From Bacillota bacterium (GTDB lineage: Bacteria > Bacillota > Clostridia > Lachnospirales > Lachnospiraceae), in assembly GCA_023435645.1 (NCBI GenBank), contig JAEYRK010000033.1, forward strand, positions 1 through 15,291: a stretch of 15,291 nucleotides of DNA, given 5' to 3'. Every line of letters begins with the position of its first letter. Position 1 is the stretch's first letter. The position numbers were made by a program, and so were the translations under genes. The notes under the pieces were generated by a model. It was not told where the DNA came from. It saw only the letters and a list, made by a program, of their open reading frames with translations, and searched no databases. Positions 6,995-14,266 of the stretch are shown here, in pieces.

Positions 6995-8284
6995 CTATAA
7001 AGTTGCCTTATTCAGAGCCTGCTCTAAATCATAAATCAGATCCTCTGCATCCTCTATCCCGACGGAAAGCCTGATCTGCTCCGGTGTAACACCGGCTGTT
7101 CTCTGCTGCTCCTCGGATAACTGAGAATGGGTGGTGGAGGCCGGATGGATTACCAGTGATTTTGCATCTGCCACATTAGCCAGCAGGGAGAAAACCTCAA
7201 GGCTGTCAATAAATTTCTTCGCTGCCGGAGCACCTCCCTTTATGTCGAAGGTAAAGATGGAGCCTGCCCCCTTCGGAAGATACTTCTTCGCAAGCTTATG
7301 GTATTTATTCGCCTCCAGACCGGGGTAATTCACACTGACTACCTGAGGATGGGACGATAAAAACTTGACAATTTTCTCTGTGTTGGACACATGTCTCTCT
7401 ACACGCAGGGAGAGAGTCTCCAGTCCCTGTAGCAGTAGGAAGGAGTTAAAGGGACTGATGGCTGCCCCGGTATCTCTGAGCAATTGAACTCTGGCTTTAA
7501 TGATATAGGCCGGAGCACCGATGTCCTTCGCATAGCTAATTCCATGATAGCTCGGATCCGGCTCTGTGAGTCCCGGGAACTTACCGCTTCCAATCCAGTC
7601 AAATTTACCGGAATCTACGATCACTCCACCGATGGAGGTCCCATGTCCGCCAATGAATTTTGTTGCTGAGTGGACAACGATATCCGCTCCGAATTCAATC
7701 GGACGGATCAGATAAGGAGTTCCGAAGGTATTATCAATAATAAGGGGGATTTTATTCTCATGAGCAATATTAGCCACTGCTTCGATGTCTATCACATTAA
7801 TCCCCGGATTACCTATGGTTTCGATAAATACTGCCTTTGTCTTGTCAGTGATCGCCTTCCTGAAATTCTCCGGATCATCCGGATCTACAAAAACAGTCCG
7901 GATACCCAGCTTCGGGAGGGTAACGGCAAAGAGATTATAGGTTCCGCCATAGAGTGTACTGGCTGCAACGATTTCATCTCCTGCCCCTGCAATGTTCAGG
8001 ACTGCATAGGTGATTGCAGCCGAACCTGAGGCTACCGCCAATGCTGCTATTCCGCCCTCTAGTGCGGCCAGTCTCTGTTCAAATACATCGTTGGTGGGAT
8101 TCATAATCCTGGTGTAGATATTTCCTAGTTCCTTTAGTGCAAAAAGATTCTCAGCATGCTCGTAATTATTGAACAGATAGGAGGTTGTCTGGTAGATCGG
8201 AACTGCCCTGGAGCCGGTTACCGGGTCAGCTTTCTGGCCTGCATGGACCTGCAGTGTGTCAAACTTAAATTTTCGTTCGCTCAT
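6995..8284 (-). CDS. metY: O-acetylhomoserine sulfhydrylase (PLP enzyme)
   Basis: A 429-residue cytoplasmic enzyme of the Cys/Met metabolism PLP family. It joins O-acetylhomoserine with sulfide to give homocysteine and acetate, the direct sulfhydrylation route to methionine. The features are the N-terminal FDTLQVHAGQ, the cofactor-binding YTRIMNPT and SGSAA, the Asp184 region IIDNTFGTPYL, and the Schiff-base Lys209 in HSATKFIGGHG. The long insert with SYHGISYAKDIGAPAYIIKARVQLLRDTGA is typical of the O-acetylhomoserine type and not of the shorter cystathionine gamma-synthase. The C-terminus has the usual HPASTTHSQL and RLSVGIED motifs. AAGGAG lies 9 bases before the ATG. It is a single-gene unit with its own promoter and terminator. 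No SAM riboswitch is visible in the leader. Confidence 0.95.
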   Translation of the reverse strand: MSERKFKFDTLQVHAGQKADPVTGSRAVPIYQTTSYLFNNYEHAENLFALKELGNIYTRIMNPTNDVFEQRLAALEGGIAALAVASGSAAITYAVLNIAGAGDEIVAASTLYGGTYNLFAVTLPKLGIRTVFVDPDDPENFRKAITDKTKAVFIETIGNPGINVIDIEAVANIAHENKIPLIIDNTFGTPYLIRPIEFGADIVVHSATKFIGGHGTSIGGVIVDSGKFDWIGSGKFPGLTEPDPSYHGISYAKDIGAPAYIIKARVQLLRDTGAAISPFNSFLLLQGLETLSLRVERHVSNTEKIVKFLSSHPQVVSVNYPGLEANKYHKLAKKYLPKGAGSIFTFDIKGGAPAAKKFIDSLEVFSLLANVADAKSLVIHPASTTHSQLSEEQQRTAGVTPEQIRLSVGIEDAEDLIYDLEQALNKATL

Positions 8285-8318
8285 AAGTAATTCTCCTTTT
8301 CTATTTTATTTTCATACT

Positions 8319-8379
8319 TATTCTATATGAATAATATGTATTTAACACTTAAGGTAACTCATTCCATTTCATTTGTCAA
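8319..8379 (-). promoter_or_regulatory. metY promoter and downstream palindrome
   Basis: A perfect TTGACA (8379-8374) lies 17 bases before TACCTT (8356-8351), a weak -10. About 10-25 bases after the expected start of transcription is a dyad TTATTC-TATAT-GAATAA (8318-8334), a good operator candidate. The leader has no S-box or T-box features. Confidence 0.5.
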
Positions 8380-8465
8380 CTATTTTTTTATAAAAATTAA
8401 CAATTTTTTTCCATTGTCTGGGGCCATACCGGAGATAGGAATACATAGGAAGGAATGATATCCAC

Positions 8466-8492
8466 TAAAATAAGGCGGGATGACCTCCCACC
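8466..8492 (-). terminator. Intrinsic terminator of the YdcZ-type gene
   Basis: On the minus strand GGTGGGA (8492-8486) pairs with TCCCGCC (8480-8474), seven pairs with one G-U, around a 5-base loop. TTATTTTA follows at once. It lies about 40 bases after the stop codon at 8531. Confidence 0.75.
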
Positions 8493-8530
8493 CTGGTATC
8501 ATACGAGTTCAGAGAATACAGATCCGTAGG

Positions 8531-8956
8531 CTATTCTCTTAAGAACATGATTGTGCCAACGAGAAATAAGAGCATCCCCAGGATCTTTCTGGAGCCAATC
8601 TCAATATTATTTTGGTAGACATCAAACACCAGCCCGCTCACTAGCTGCCCACTCAGGATGAGGATTAATGTATTGGAAATCCCCAAATTCGGAATAGCCT
8701 TGGTGGAGAAGAATATAATAAAGGCTCCAAAGACTCCTCCCAGCCATAACAGCGGGTTCACCGACATAATCTTCCCATAGCCCGAAAGTGTACCGCCATA
8801 AGCACAAAGAAACACCATAAGAATAGTCCCGATGATCAGACTGTGCAGTGTGGCAAGGCTTGGGGTGATATTCCTACCTAGCTGTGCGTTGATACTTGTC
8901 TCAACGGTGGTAAATATGCCGGCCAGAATGGCTAAAATAATGGAAGAAATGCTCAT
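8531..8956 (-). CDS. Small four-helix membrane protein, YdcZ/DUF606 (DMT superfamily)
   Basis: A 141-residue, very hydrophobic protein with four or five predicted membrane helices (about 2-20, 37-57, 68-88, 93-113 and 121-139). The start SISSIILAILAGIFTTVETSINAQLGRNI, then LATLHSLIIGT, and the PLLWLGGVFGAFIIFFSTKAIPNLG block match the DUF606/YdcZ family, which belongs to the drug/metabolite transporter superfamily and often acts as a pair or dimer. The frame is open to a TTG at 8971 and an ATG at 8968, but those lack a ribosome binding site. The ATG at 8956 has GAGG six bases upstream, so I chose it. It is divergent from the aminotransferase gene; no partner YdcZ gene is nearby. The substrate is unknown. 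Confidence 0.82.
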   Translation of the reverse strand: MSISSIILAILAGIFTTVETSINAQLGRNITPSLATLHSLIIGTILMVFLCAYGGTLSGYGKIMSVNPLLWLGGVFGAFIIFFSTKAIPNLGISNTLILILSGQLVSGLVFDVYQNNIEIGSRKILGMLLFLVGTIMFLRE

Positions 8957-9095
8957 GGATTGCCTCATCAAGGGTCTTTGTTTATAGTATGACGGGATCC
9001 TTCAATCTATACAAGCTAATAAGGAAGATTGCTGGGTAAAGCTCAAACAGATGCTATTTTAAGGATATTTCAGGCTTAAGCTATCCAGATACTTC

Positions 9096-9124
9096 TTGTA
9101 CTAATTCTGAATTCATATTATAAT
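9096..9124 (+). promoter_or_regulatory. Promoter of the plus-strand aminotransferase
   Basis: A consensus TATAAT (9119-9124) lies 17 bases after TTGTAC (9096-9101), a partial -35. The start codon is about 35 bases further on. Confidence 0.6.
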
Positions 9125-9159
9125 AGCTTTAATTTATTCTGAAGAAGGAGTATGAAGTG

Positions 9160-10443
9160 ATGCTATATAAGAATTATAGTAAACATGAGCTTCAGGCTAT
9201 GAGGGCTGAGCTTGAAACAGTGTTTAAGGATTATCAAGGATATCAACTAAACCTGAATATGACCCGTGGCAAGCCCTCCTCAGCTCAGCTGGATTTGGCC
9301 ATGGAACTGTTAGATTCTCTGAACAGCAGCGCTAATCTCTCTGCCTCCACAGGGGATGATTGTAGAAATTATGGACTAATGGACGGAATCCCGGAAGCAA
9401 AGCAGCTGATGGCAGACCTTATTAAAATCGACCCGAAGCAAATCCTTGTCCACGGGGCATCCAGTCTGAATATCATGTATGATCTCATCTCCCACTCCTT
9501 TACTCACGGAGTAGCCGGGAACATCCCCTGGTGCCAGCTGGACCAAGTGAAGTTCCTCTGTCCGGTACCGGGCTATGACAGACATTTTGCAATTACAGAA
9601 CACTTTGGCATAGAAATGATAAATATTAAGATGAATCAGGACGGCCCCGATATGGATCAGGTCGAACAGCTTGTCCAATCAGATGAGTCAGTGAAGGGAA
9701 TCTGGTGTGTTCCCCAATACAGCAATCCCAGTGGCATCGTATACTCCGATGAGGTGGTCAGGCGCTTTGCCAGGCTGAAGCCTGCCGCGAAGGATTTCAG
9801 AATTTACTGGGATAATTCCTATTGTGTCCACCATTTATATTTCGATCATCCCGATTATGTGTTGGAAATTTTAAAGGAATGTGAGAAATCAGGCAATCCT
9901 GATCTGGTATATGAGTTCTTATCAACCTCAAAGATTAGCTTCGCCGGTGGCGGTATCTCCGCCGTGGCCTCCTCAGAGACAAATCTGAAGGATATCAGAA
10001 AATTCATGAGTCTGCAGTTTATCTGCCATGATAAGGTGAATCAATTGCGGCATATCCGCTTCTTTCAGAATAAGGATGCAGTGATTGAACATATGAAGAA
10101 GCATGCAGCACTGCTTGCTCCTAAATTTGAAGCAGTGGAGAACATATTGAAGCAGGAGCTGGGGGGACTTGGAATAGGCACCTGGACTAGTCCAAAGGGA
10201 GGTTATTTCATTTCCTTTGATGCGATGGAGGGCACTGCAAAGGCAATCGTTGCAAAATGTAAGGAGGTCGGTGTGGTATTGACCGAAGCGGGCGCTACCT
10301 ATCCCTACGGTAAGGACCCCTCCGACAGCAACATCAGAATTGCACCTTCCTTTCCGACACTTAAGGAGCTGATTACCGCAACGAAGGTATTTGCTTTATG
10401 CGTAAAGCTATGCTCCATCGAGAAGCTTCTAACCGAGGGGTAA
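9160..10443 (+). CDS. Class I/II aminotransferase, AspT-like (probable aspartate aminotransferase)
   Basis: A 427-residue fold-type I PLP enzyme, the only plus-strand gene. The N-terminal block LNLNMTRGKPSSAQLDL is typical of the aminotransferase family that includes the aspartate aminotransferase AspT of Corynebacterium glutamicum (PF12897-type). Also present are GASSLNIM (99-106), the cofactor-stacking region PQYSNPSG (185-192), the PLP-pyridine Asp218 in YWDNSYCVHHLY, and the Schiff-base Lys258 in STSKISFAGGG. It probably interconverts aspartate and oxaloacetate with 2-oxoglutarate/glutamate, but the exact substrate is inferred from the family. AAGGAG at 9145-9150 is 9 bases before this ATG. 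A GTG at 9157 in frame is a possible alternative start, adding one residue. It has its own promoter and ends at a shared hairpin. Confidence 0.9.
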   Translation: MLYKNYSKHELQAMRAELETVFKDYQGYQLNLNMTRGKPSSAQLDLAMELLDSLNSSANLSASTGDDCRNYGLMDGIPEAKQLMADLIKIDPKQILVHGASSLNIMYDLISHSFTHGVAGNIPWCQLDQVKFLCPVPGYDRHFAITEHFGIEMINIKMNQDGPDMDQVEQLVQSDESVKGIWCVPQYSNPSGIVYSDEVVRRFARLKPAAKDFRIYWDNSYCVHHLYFDHPDYVLEILKECEKSGNPDLVYEFLSTSKISFAGGGISAVASSETNLKDIRKFMSLQFICHDKVNQLRHIRFFQNKDAVIEHMKKHAALLAPKFEAVENILKQELGGLGIGTWTSPKGGYFISFDAMEGTAKAIVAKCKEVGVVLTEAGATYPYGKDPSDSNIRIAPSFPTLKELITATKVFALCVKLCSIEKLLTEG

Positions 10444-10511
10444 TGTCAAGTTCCAATGCGTCCATTTGAGATATCATTCATAAGAACCTGCGCCCGCCGG
10501 GCTTACTCTTA

Positions 10512-10555
10512 AAGGAAGCACTCTATCACCTTGACCGGTGATAGAGTGCTTCCTT
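10512..10555. terminator. Perfect hairpin between convergent genes, likely bidirectional terminator
   Basis: A perfect 19-bp inverted repeat (10512-10530 and 10537-10555) with a 6-base TTGACC loop lies between the aminotransferase stop (10443) and the stop of the convergent lipoprotein gene (10583). The arms begin AAGGAAGC and end GCTTCCTT, so each direction has a short T run in the stem end. TTTAAGAG follows on the minus strand, TTATGAT on the plus strand. Confidence 0.8.
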
Positions 10556-10582
10556 ATGATATCGTATAGTTATCGTTTTATT

Positions 10583-11983
10583 TTACTGATAATATTGGTC
10601 AATCAATCGTACGATACAGTCATTTAAGAGTTCTACCTGATAGCTTCCTATGGTGGGCTCCAGATGTGAGTTACCAACTCCGCTATGATCCGTCAGAAAT
10701 GTGTAGGTACCTCCGGTAAGGATTGCGGCAGTTCGCAGGAAGGTCTCTGTTTCCTTATCAACACCGCTGGATGCAATCGGAATGATACGGATTCCCTGCC
10801 TTGCAGCTTCCGTTATGGCAAGTTTCAGGGTATCGTTTACTTGCTCACCACTATGGGGCGGCGCATCTAAAATCAGGAATAACAGCTTCACACTCTCCTT
10901 ATTCCAGACGTGGTCATAAACTGCATTATAGAGGGCCTTATCCACCGCTTCCGGATAGTCGCCGCCGCCATCGGCATATTCATTGTTCAGCTGTCTCATG
11001 ACCTCATCGATATCCGAGGTAAAATCATTGGCCTTCACCACATAGGCATCGCCATGATCACGATAGAAGTTTACGGAATATCTTGTGCTTTGATCGGATA
11101 CTCTCTGTGCGATATCTTCAAATTCCTTCTGAAGATATAACAGCTCGTCTCCCATGGAGCCTGTTGTATCAAACATGAACATAAGATCGAGGGCTTTTAG
11201 ATCAGATACACTCCCTAAAGTTACTAATACCACATCGGATTTGACAATTGCAGCATTGCCCTGTTGATCCTGCTGACGCTGCTGCCCATCCTCATTTCCT
11301 TGATTGGCAGTAATATCTAAGATTTGTGTTTCGGAAATTCCGTCCTTACTCACGGTTACGGAGGCAGGACTTCCCTTGCTGTTACTTACCTGATAGAATG
11401 CATATGCAGTCCCCTGGTAATCCGTAACTGACTCCCATAGGATATTGCCTTCGTTATTATATAAGACCACCTTTGCATTTTTAACAGGACCTATATCATT
11501 CGTTACATTGACTACCACACGGTTAAGCGGGCTAAGCTGAAAGCTCGGAAATGTCAATTGTCCTTTGGTCACTAAATTAGTGAAGAAGCCCCAGTTATGA
11601 TTGTCGTTCCACTCTCCGGCTGTTAATACACCTGCTGTTATATCTCTTGCTCTTTCCAACGGACCCATGAAATCATCGGCATCGATGGCATCAGTGCTAG
11701 GGGCTTCTGTTTCATAGGTTCCGTCCATTGTCTCTCCTATCCCAAAAACCATACCAGCCGCGGGAGTTTCTGCTGTATCAGCCTTAAACTCCGCTGAGGA
11801 TCCCTCCTTACTTGTAACGGATAATGCATCTTTACCTGAAGCAGAGCCACCATCCCTCTTTTCCTTCGAGGTAAAGACTGCTGACCCATCGGAACCGGCA
11901 GTCGCGTCCTCCTTCTTAGAACCACAGCCTGTTACAAAAAGAAGTGTAATTACAATGAGTATTGCCAACATTTTCTTTTTCAT
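10583..11983 (-). CDS. von Willebrand factor A domain lipoprotein
   Basis: A 466-residue surface lipoprotein. The signal peptide ends in LFVTGC (lipidated Cys20), followed by a long Ser/Gly/Asp/Lys-rich tether to about residue 80. Residues 114-145 hold an ITAGVLTAGEWNDNHNW block often seen before such domains. Residues 153-225 look like a carboxypeptidase-regulatory or Cna-B type beta domain (VVVNVTNDIGPVKNAKVVLYNNEG). A Gln-rich linker (231-243) leads into a vWA domain (about 264-466). The MIDAS metal site reads DTTGS (272-276), with Thr in place of the usual first Ser. It probably binds a ligand through a divalent metal. The frame extends to a TTG at 12004, but GGGGAGG lies eight bases before the ATG at 11983, so I use that. 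The ligand and partner are unknown; the gene ends convergent to the aminotransferase. Confidence 0.88.
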   Translation of the reverse strand: MKKKMLAILIVITLLFVTGCGSKKEDATAGSDGSAVFTSKEKRDGGSASGKDALSVTSKEGSSAEFKADTAETPAAGMVFGIGETMDGTYETEAPSTDAIDADDFMGPLERARDITAGVLTAGEWNDNHNWGFFTNLVTKGQLTFPSFQLSPLNRVVVNVTNDIGPVKNAKVVLYNNEGNILWESVTDYQGTAYAFYQVSNSKGSPASVTVSKDGISETQILDITANQGNEDGQQRQQDQQGNAAIVKSDVVLVTLGSVSDLKALDLMFMFDTTGSMGDELLYLQKEFEDIAQRVSDQSTRYSVNFYRDHGDAYVVKANDFTSDIDEVMRQLNNEYADGGGDYPEAVDKALYNAVYDHVWNKESVKLLFLILDAPPHSGEQVNDTLKLAITEAARQGIRIIPIASSGVDKETETFLRTAAILTGGTYTFLTDHSGVGNSHLEPTIGSYQVELLNDCIVRLIDQYYQ

Positions 11984-12007
11984 CTTTGTTCCCTCCCCTT
12001 TCAATCA

Positions 12008-12042
12008 CTACACATCATTGCTTCCTATGATTGATGTGGTAG
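12008..12042 (-). other. Hairpin just upstream of the vWA gene ribosome binding site
   Basis: CTACACATCA (12008-12017) and TGATGTGGTAG (12032-12042) pair over ten positions with one bulged base. On the minus strand the hairpin ends about 10 bases before the GGGGAGG site (11998-11992). It may be a leader hairpin or a DNA operator; which one cannot be told. Confidence 0.3.
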
Positions 12043-12140
12043 TTTATATGGATTAGACGGAGGATTTATGGTAAGGGTTGCATATTTTTACATATTCGTT
12101 AACTATTTGTAATGCTGGTGACAAGCATTGTTCACTTGCT

Positions 12141-12236
12141 CTACACTAAATCATATTGCTCGGGCTGAGGCTGTAGCTCCTCCTTCCAGTACCTTTGTCC
12201 GTCTAGAGTTCGATTAATAAATCCATAATTATACAT
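12141..12236 (-). CDS. Possible 31-residue small protein downstream of the YolD gene
   Basis: An ATG at 12236 opens a 31-codon frame ending in TAG at 12141. The peptide starts MYNYGFINRTLDGQRYW and continues with a charged, then Gln/Pro-rich tail. It is hydrophilic, with no signal or membrane segment. A GGTGAT, complementary to AUCACC at the 3' end of 16S rRNA, lies 8 bases upstream, which is an acceptable though unusual ribosome binding site. It starts 47 bases after the stop of the YolD-like gene on the same strand and no terminator is visible between, so it may be the last gene of the polymerase cassette. I do not recognise the family. It could also be a chance ORF. Confidence 0.45.
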   Translation of the reverse strand: MYNYGFINRTLDGQRYWKEELQPQPEQYDLV

Positions 12237-12283
12237 TTCACCCAATCACCGTCACCAAATAACAGTTGTTTTCTATTTCTTAT

Positions 12284-12763
12284 CTAATCCATAACCTTCC
12301 GGAGTCCTTCCCCCTCTATTCCATAGATATCGTCCAGCCGCAGTCTTCTATCTACGATTTGGAGGATACGCGAGGTACGATCGAATTTGGCGACCATACC
12401 GGTGAATTGAACGTATTCTCCACCAGCCTCACTACTCTCTTTATCCTTTTGGAAATACACAACAGTAATGATAGGGTGCTGCCCGTTAGCCAGCAGTAGT
12501 TCAATTCTCCCCAGCTGTGAATCCAGATACTCCCTTGCTTCCTCCGACAATTCCTTGCGGGCTACAACTATTTTCTGTTTTGCTGCAATTGCCTCCTCGT
12601 AGCCTTTTAGAGCAGCAAAGGGGACAAATATCTTGGCCCGGTCTTCAACCCTCATTCTCGGATGCTTGATAACATCTGAGCTTTTCAATGGATATTCCAT
12701 TGTAAGAATATCATCATAGTTATGGGTTACCTTAGTATGATGTGTTACCGAATTCTTTCCCAT
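12284..12763 (-). CDS. YolD-like protein
   Basis: A 159-residue protein. The central block DRAKIFVPFAALKGYEEAI (41-59) and the C-terminal block FTGMVAKFDRTSRILQIVDRRLRLDDIYGIEG match the YolD-like family, which is usually found beside UvrX/YqjW-type Y-family polymerases. Its biochemical role is unknown; the constant linkage suggests it helps or controls translesion synthesis. The ribosome binding site GGAGAG overlaps the TAG stop of the polymerase (taGGAGAG), and only 12 bases separate the two genes, so translation is probably coupled. The length is slightly longer than the short Bacillus YolD. Residues 60-80 are helical and Lys/Glu-rich. Confidence 0.88.
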   Translation of the reverse strand: MGKNSVTHHTKVTHNYDDILTMEYPLKSSDVIKHPRMRVEDRAKIFVPFAALKGYEEAIAAKQKIVVARKELSEEAREYLDSQLGRIELLLANGQHPIITVVYFQKDKESSEAGGEYVQFTGMVAKFDRTSRILQIVDRRLRLDDIYGIEGEGLRKVMD

Positions 12764-12775
12764 ATCAAATCTCTC

Positions 12776-14167
12776 CTATGCTTTATGTCCACCAATCTGG
12801 TTATTTCTATCCCTTGTTGTTGCACCCTCTTCTAAGTCTGTTCCCTTTAGGATGGCGTTCTTTCCAAACTTCTTCTTAATACTTAGCATGGCTTGCTGCA
12901 TCTTACGTTCCTTAGCCTGCTCTGCCGGATCTGTGAATAGGTCCAGTTGCTCGTATCTTTCTTCCACAAGATTATTGGCCCCAATTGTTACCCGCCTGAC
13001 CATAAGCTCCTTCGCTACGATACGATCATACAGCTCCATAACAGCCGTCATGATTTTCTTCGTACTGCTGCTTGTCGTACCAAGGTTCGCCGTACCATGG
13101 GCAGATTTTGGGACTGACCTTCCATAACGGTCATTCATGATCTCTCCCTGGTAGTTTCCTTCATCAACATTGCTCCGGTCATAGCCAATGGCCAAGGTCA
13201 GACTGTCGGTCACCATTCCCTTATCAACCAGATCAAGCACCAGCAATTCCGTCATCTCCTGTACTATAATTCTTGCCTTATGAAAATCATAGGGATATGG
13301 CAGAACCTGTCCCGAAGATATACTGTTAGTGCTGGGTTTATAGGTCTTTATTTCTTCCATGCCACAGGGTTCATACCCCCAGGCATGGTCAATTAACAAT
13401 TCAGCATCGATACCGAGCATTCCATATAGAATATCCTCATGATGCAGAGAGGTCCTGGCGATATCGCCCATCGTATACAGCCCGCTGCTTTCAAGTCTTT
13501 TGGCAATACCTCCTCCAATTCTCCAGAAATCAGTAATCGGTCTGTGCTCCCATAGAAGTCTTCGATAAGTCAGCTCATCAAGTTCTGCAATACGCACTCC
13601 GCTTGCATCAGCCTCCACATGCTTTGCAACGATATCCATAGCAATCTTACTCAGATACAGATTAGTTCCGATTCCCGCTGTAGCGGTGATTCCTGTATTT
13701 TCAAGAACATCAAGTATTATTTTAACCACCAGTTCCTTCGCAGACATCTGATATAACTTCAGATAGTCCGTCACATCCATAAAGCACTCATCTATGCTGT
13801 ACACATGGATATCCTCAGGACTAATGTATTTCAGATAGATCCCATAGATATCTGCGGATACTTCAATATATCGTGCCATCTGAGGCGGTGCAATGATATA
13901 GTCTACCTCTTTCCCGGTATGCTGTTTACTCTCCTTCAGCTTCTGTTGAACCTCAAATAACCGGGCTCTGCCGGGTATGCCATAGGCCTTCAGGGACGGA
14001 GATACTGCAAGACAGATTGTCTTCTCAGATCGGGTCGGATCAGCTACCACCAAGTTGGTTGTCAGAGGATTTAATCCTCTTTCTATACATTCCACGGAGG
14101 CATAGAAGGATTTTAGATCGATGGCGATATATGTCCGATCCTTTGGTGCTATTCTTGTACTTGACAT
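12776..14167 (-). CDS. Y-family translesion DNA polymerase (DinB/UvrX type)
   Basis: A 463-residue error-prone polymerase that copies past damaged bases. The palm carries the metal-binding Asp17 in YIAIDLKSFYASVE, with Tyr22 as the expected steric gate, and Asp126-Glu127 in VYSIDECFMDV. The thumb contains the helix-hairpin-helix-like region WRIGGGIAKRLESSGLYTMGDIA (215-237). A little-finger domain follows at about 290-400. QLDLF at 407-411 is a canonical beta-clamp binding motif. The tail (IKKKFGKNAILKGTDLEEGATTRDRNNQIGGHKA, 430-463, given in parts) ends with the QIGGHKA motif typical of Firmicute members. GGGAGG lies 8 bases before this ATG; an upstream in-frame GTG at 14173 is too close to it. 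It lies 99 bases after the regulator gene and is coupled to the YolD-like gene. I see no LexA box upstream. Confidence 0.95.
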   Translation of the reverse strand: MSSTRIAPKDRTYIAIDLKSFYASVECIERGLNPLTTNLVVADPTRSEKTICLAVSPSLKAYGIPGRARLFEVQQKLKESKQHTGKEVDYIIAPPQMARYIEVSADIYGIYLKYISPEDIHVYSIDECFMDVTDYLKLYQMSAKELVVKIILDVLENTGITATAGIGTNLYLSKIAMDIVAKHVEADASGVRIAELDELTYRRLLWEHRPITDFWRIGGGIAKRLESSGLYTMGDIARTSLHHEDILYGMLGIDAELLIDHAWGYEPCGMEEIKTYKPSTNSISSGQVLPYPYDFHKARIIVQEMTELLVLDLVDKGMVTDSLTLAIGYDRSNVDEGNYQGEIMNDRYGRSVPKSAHGTANLGTTSSSTKKIMTAVMELYDRIVAKELMVRRVTIGANNLVEERYEQLDLFTDPAEQAKERKMQQAMLSIKKKFGKNAILKGTDLEEGATTRDRNNQIGGHKA

Positions 14168-14266
14168 CTTCACTGCCTCCCTTTCTCTATCTTATGCTCT
14201 TAGGATTAAGCAATAGCGGTGGAATAATATCCCTTCTCATATGGCTTGTACCTTCAGCCCTATGAT

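Noticed and set aside
8285..8530. Looked for a SAM (S-box) riboswitch or T-box upstream of metY
   Set aside because: No S-box kink-turn motifs, no T-box TGGNACCGCG-like sequence and no leader terminator hairpin between the promoter and the start codon.
9152..9162. Two-codon ORF ATG-AAG-TGA whose stop overlaps the aminotransferase ATG
   Set aside because: Its ATG is only one base after AAGGAG, too close to be used well; most likely accidental.
10492..10502. GCCC-GCC-GGGC mini hairpin after the aminotransferase gene
   Set aside because: Only 4 bp of stem with a 3-base loop and no T run; the perfect hairpin at 10512-10555 is the better terminator.
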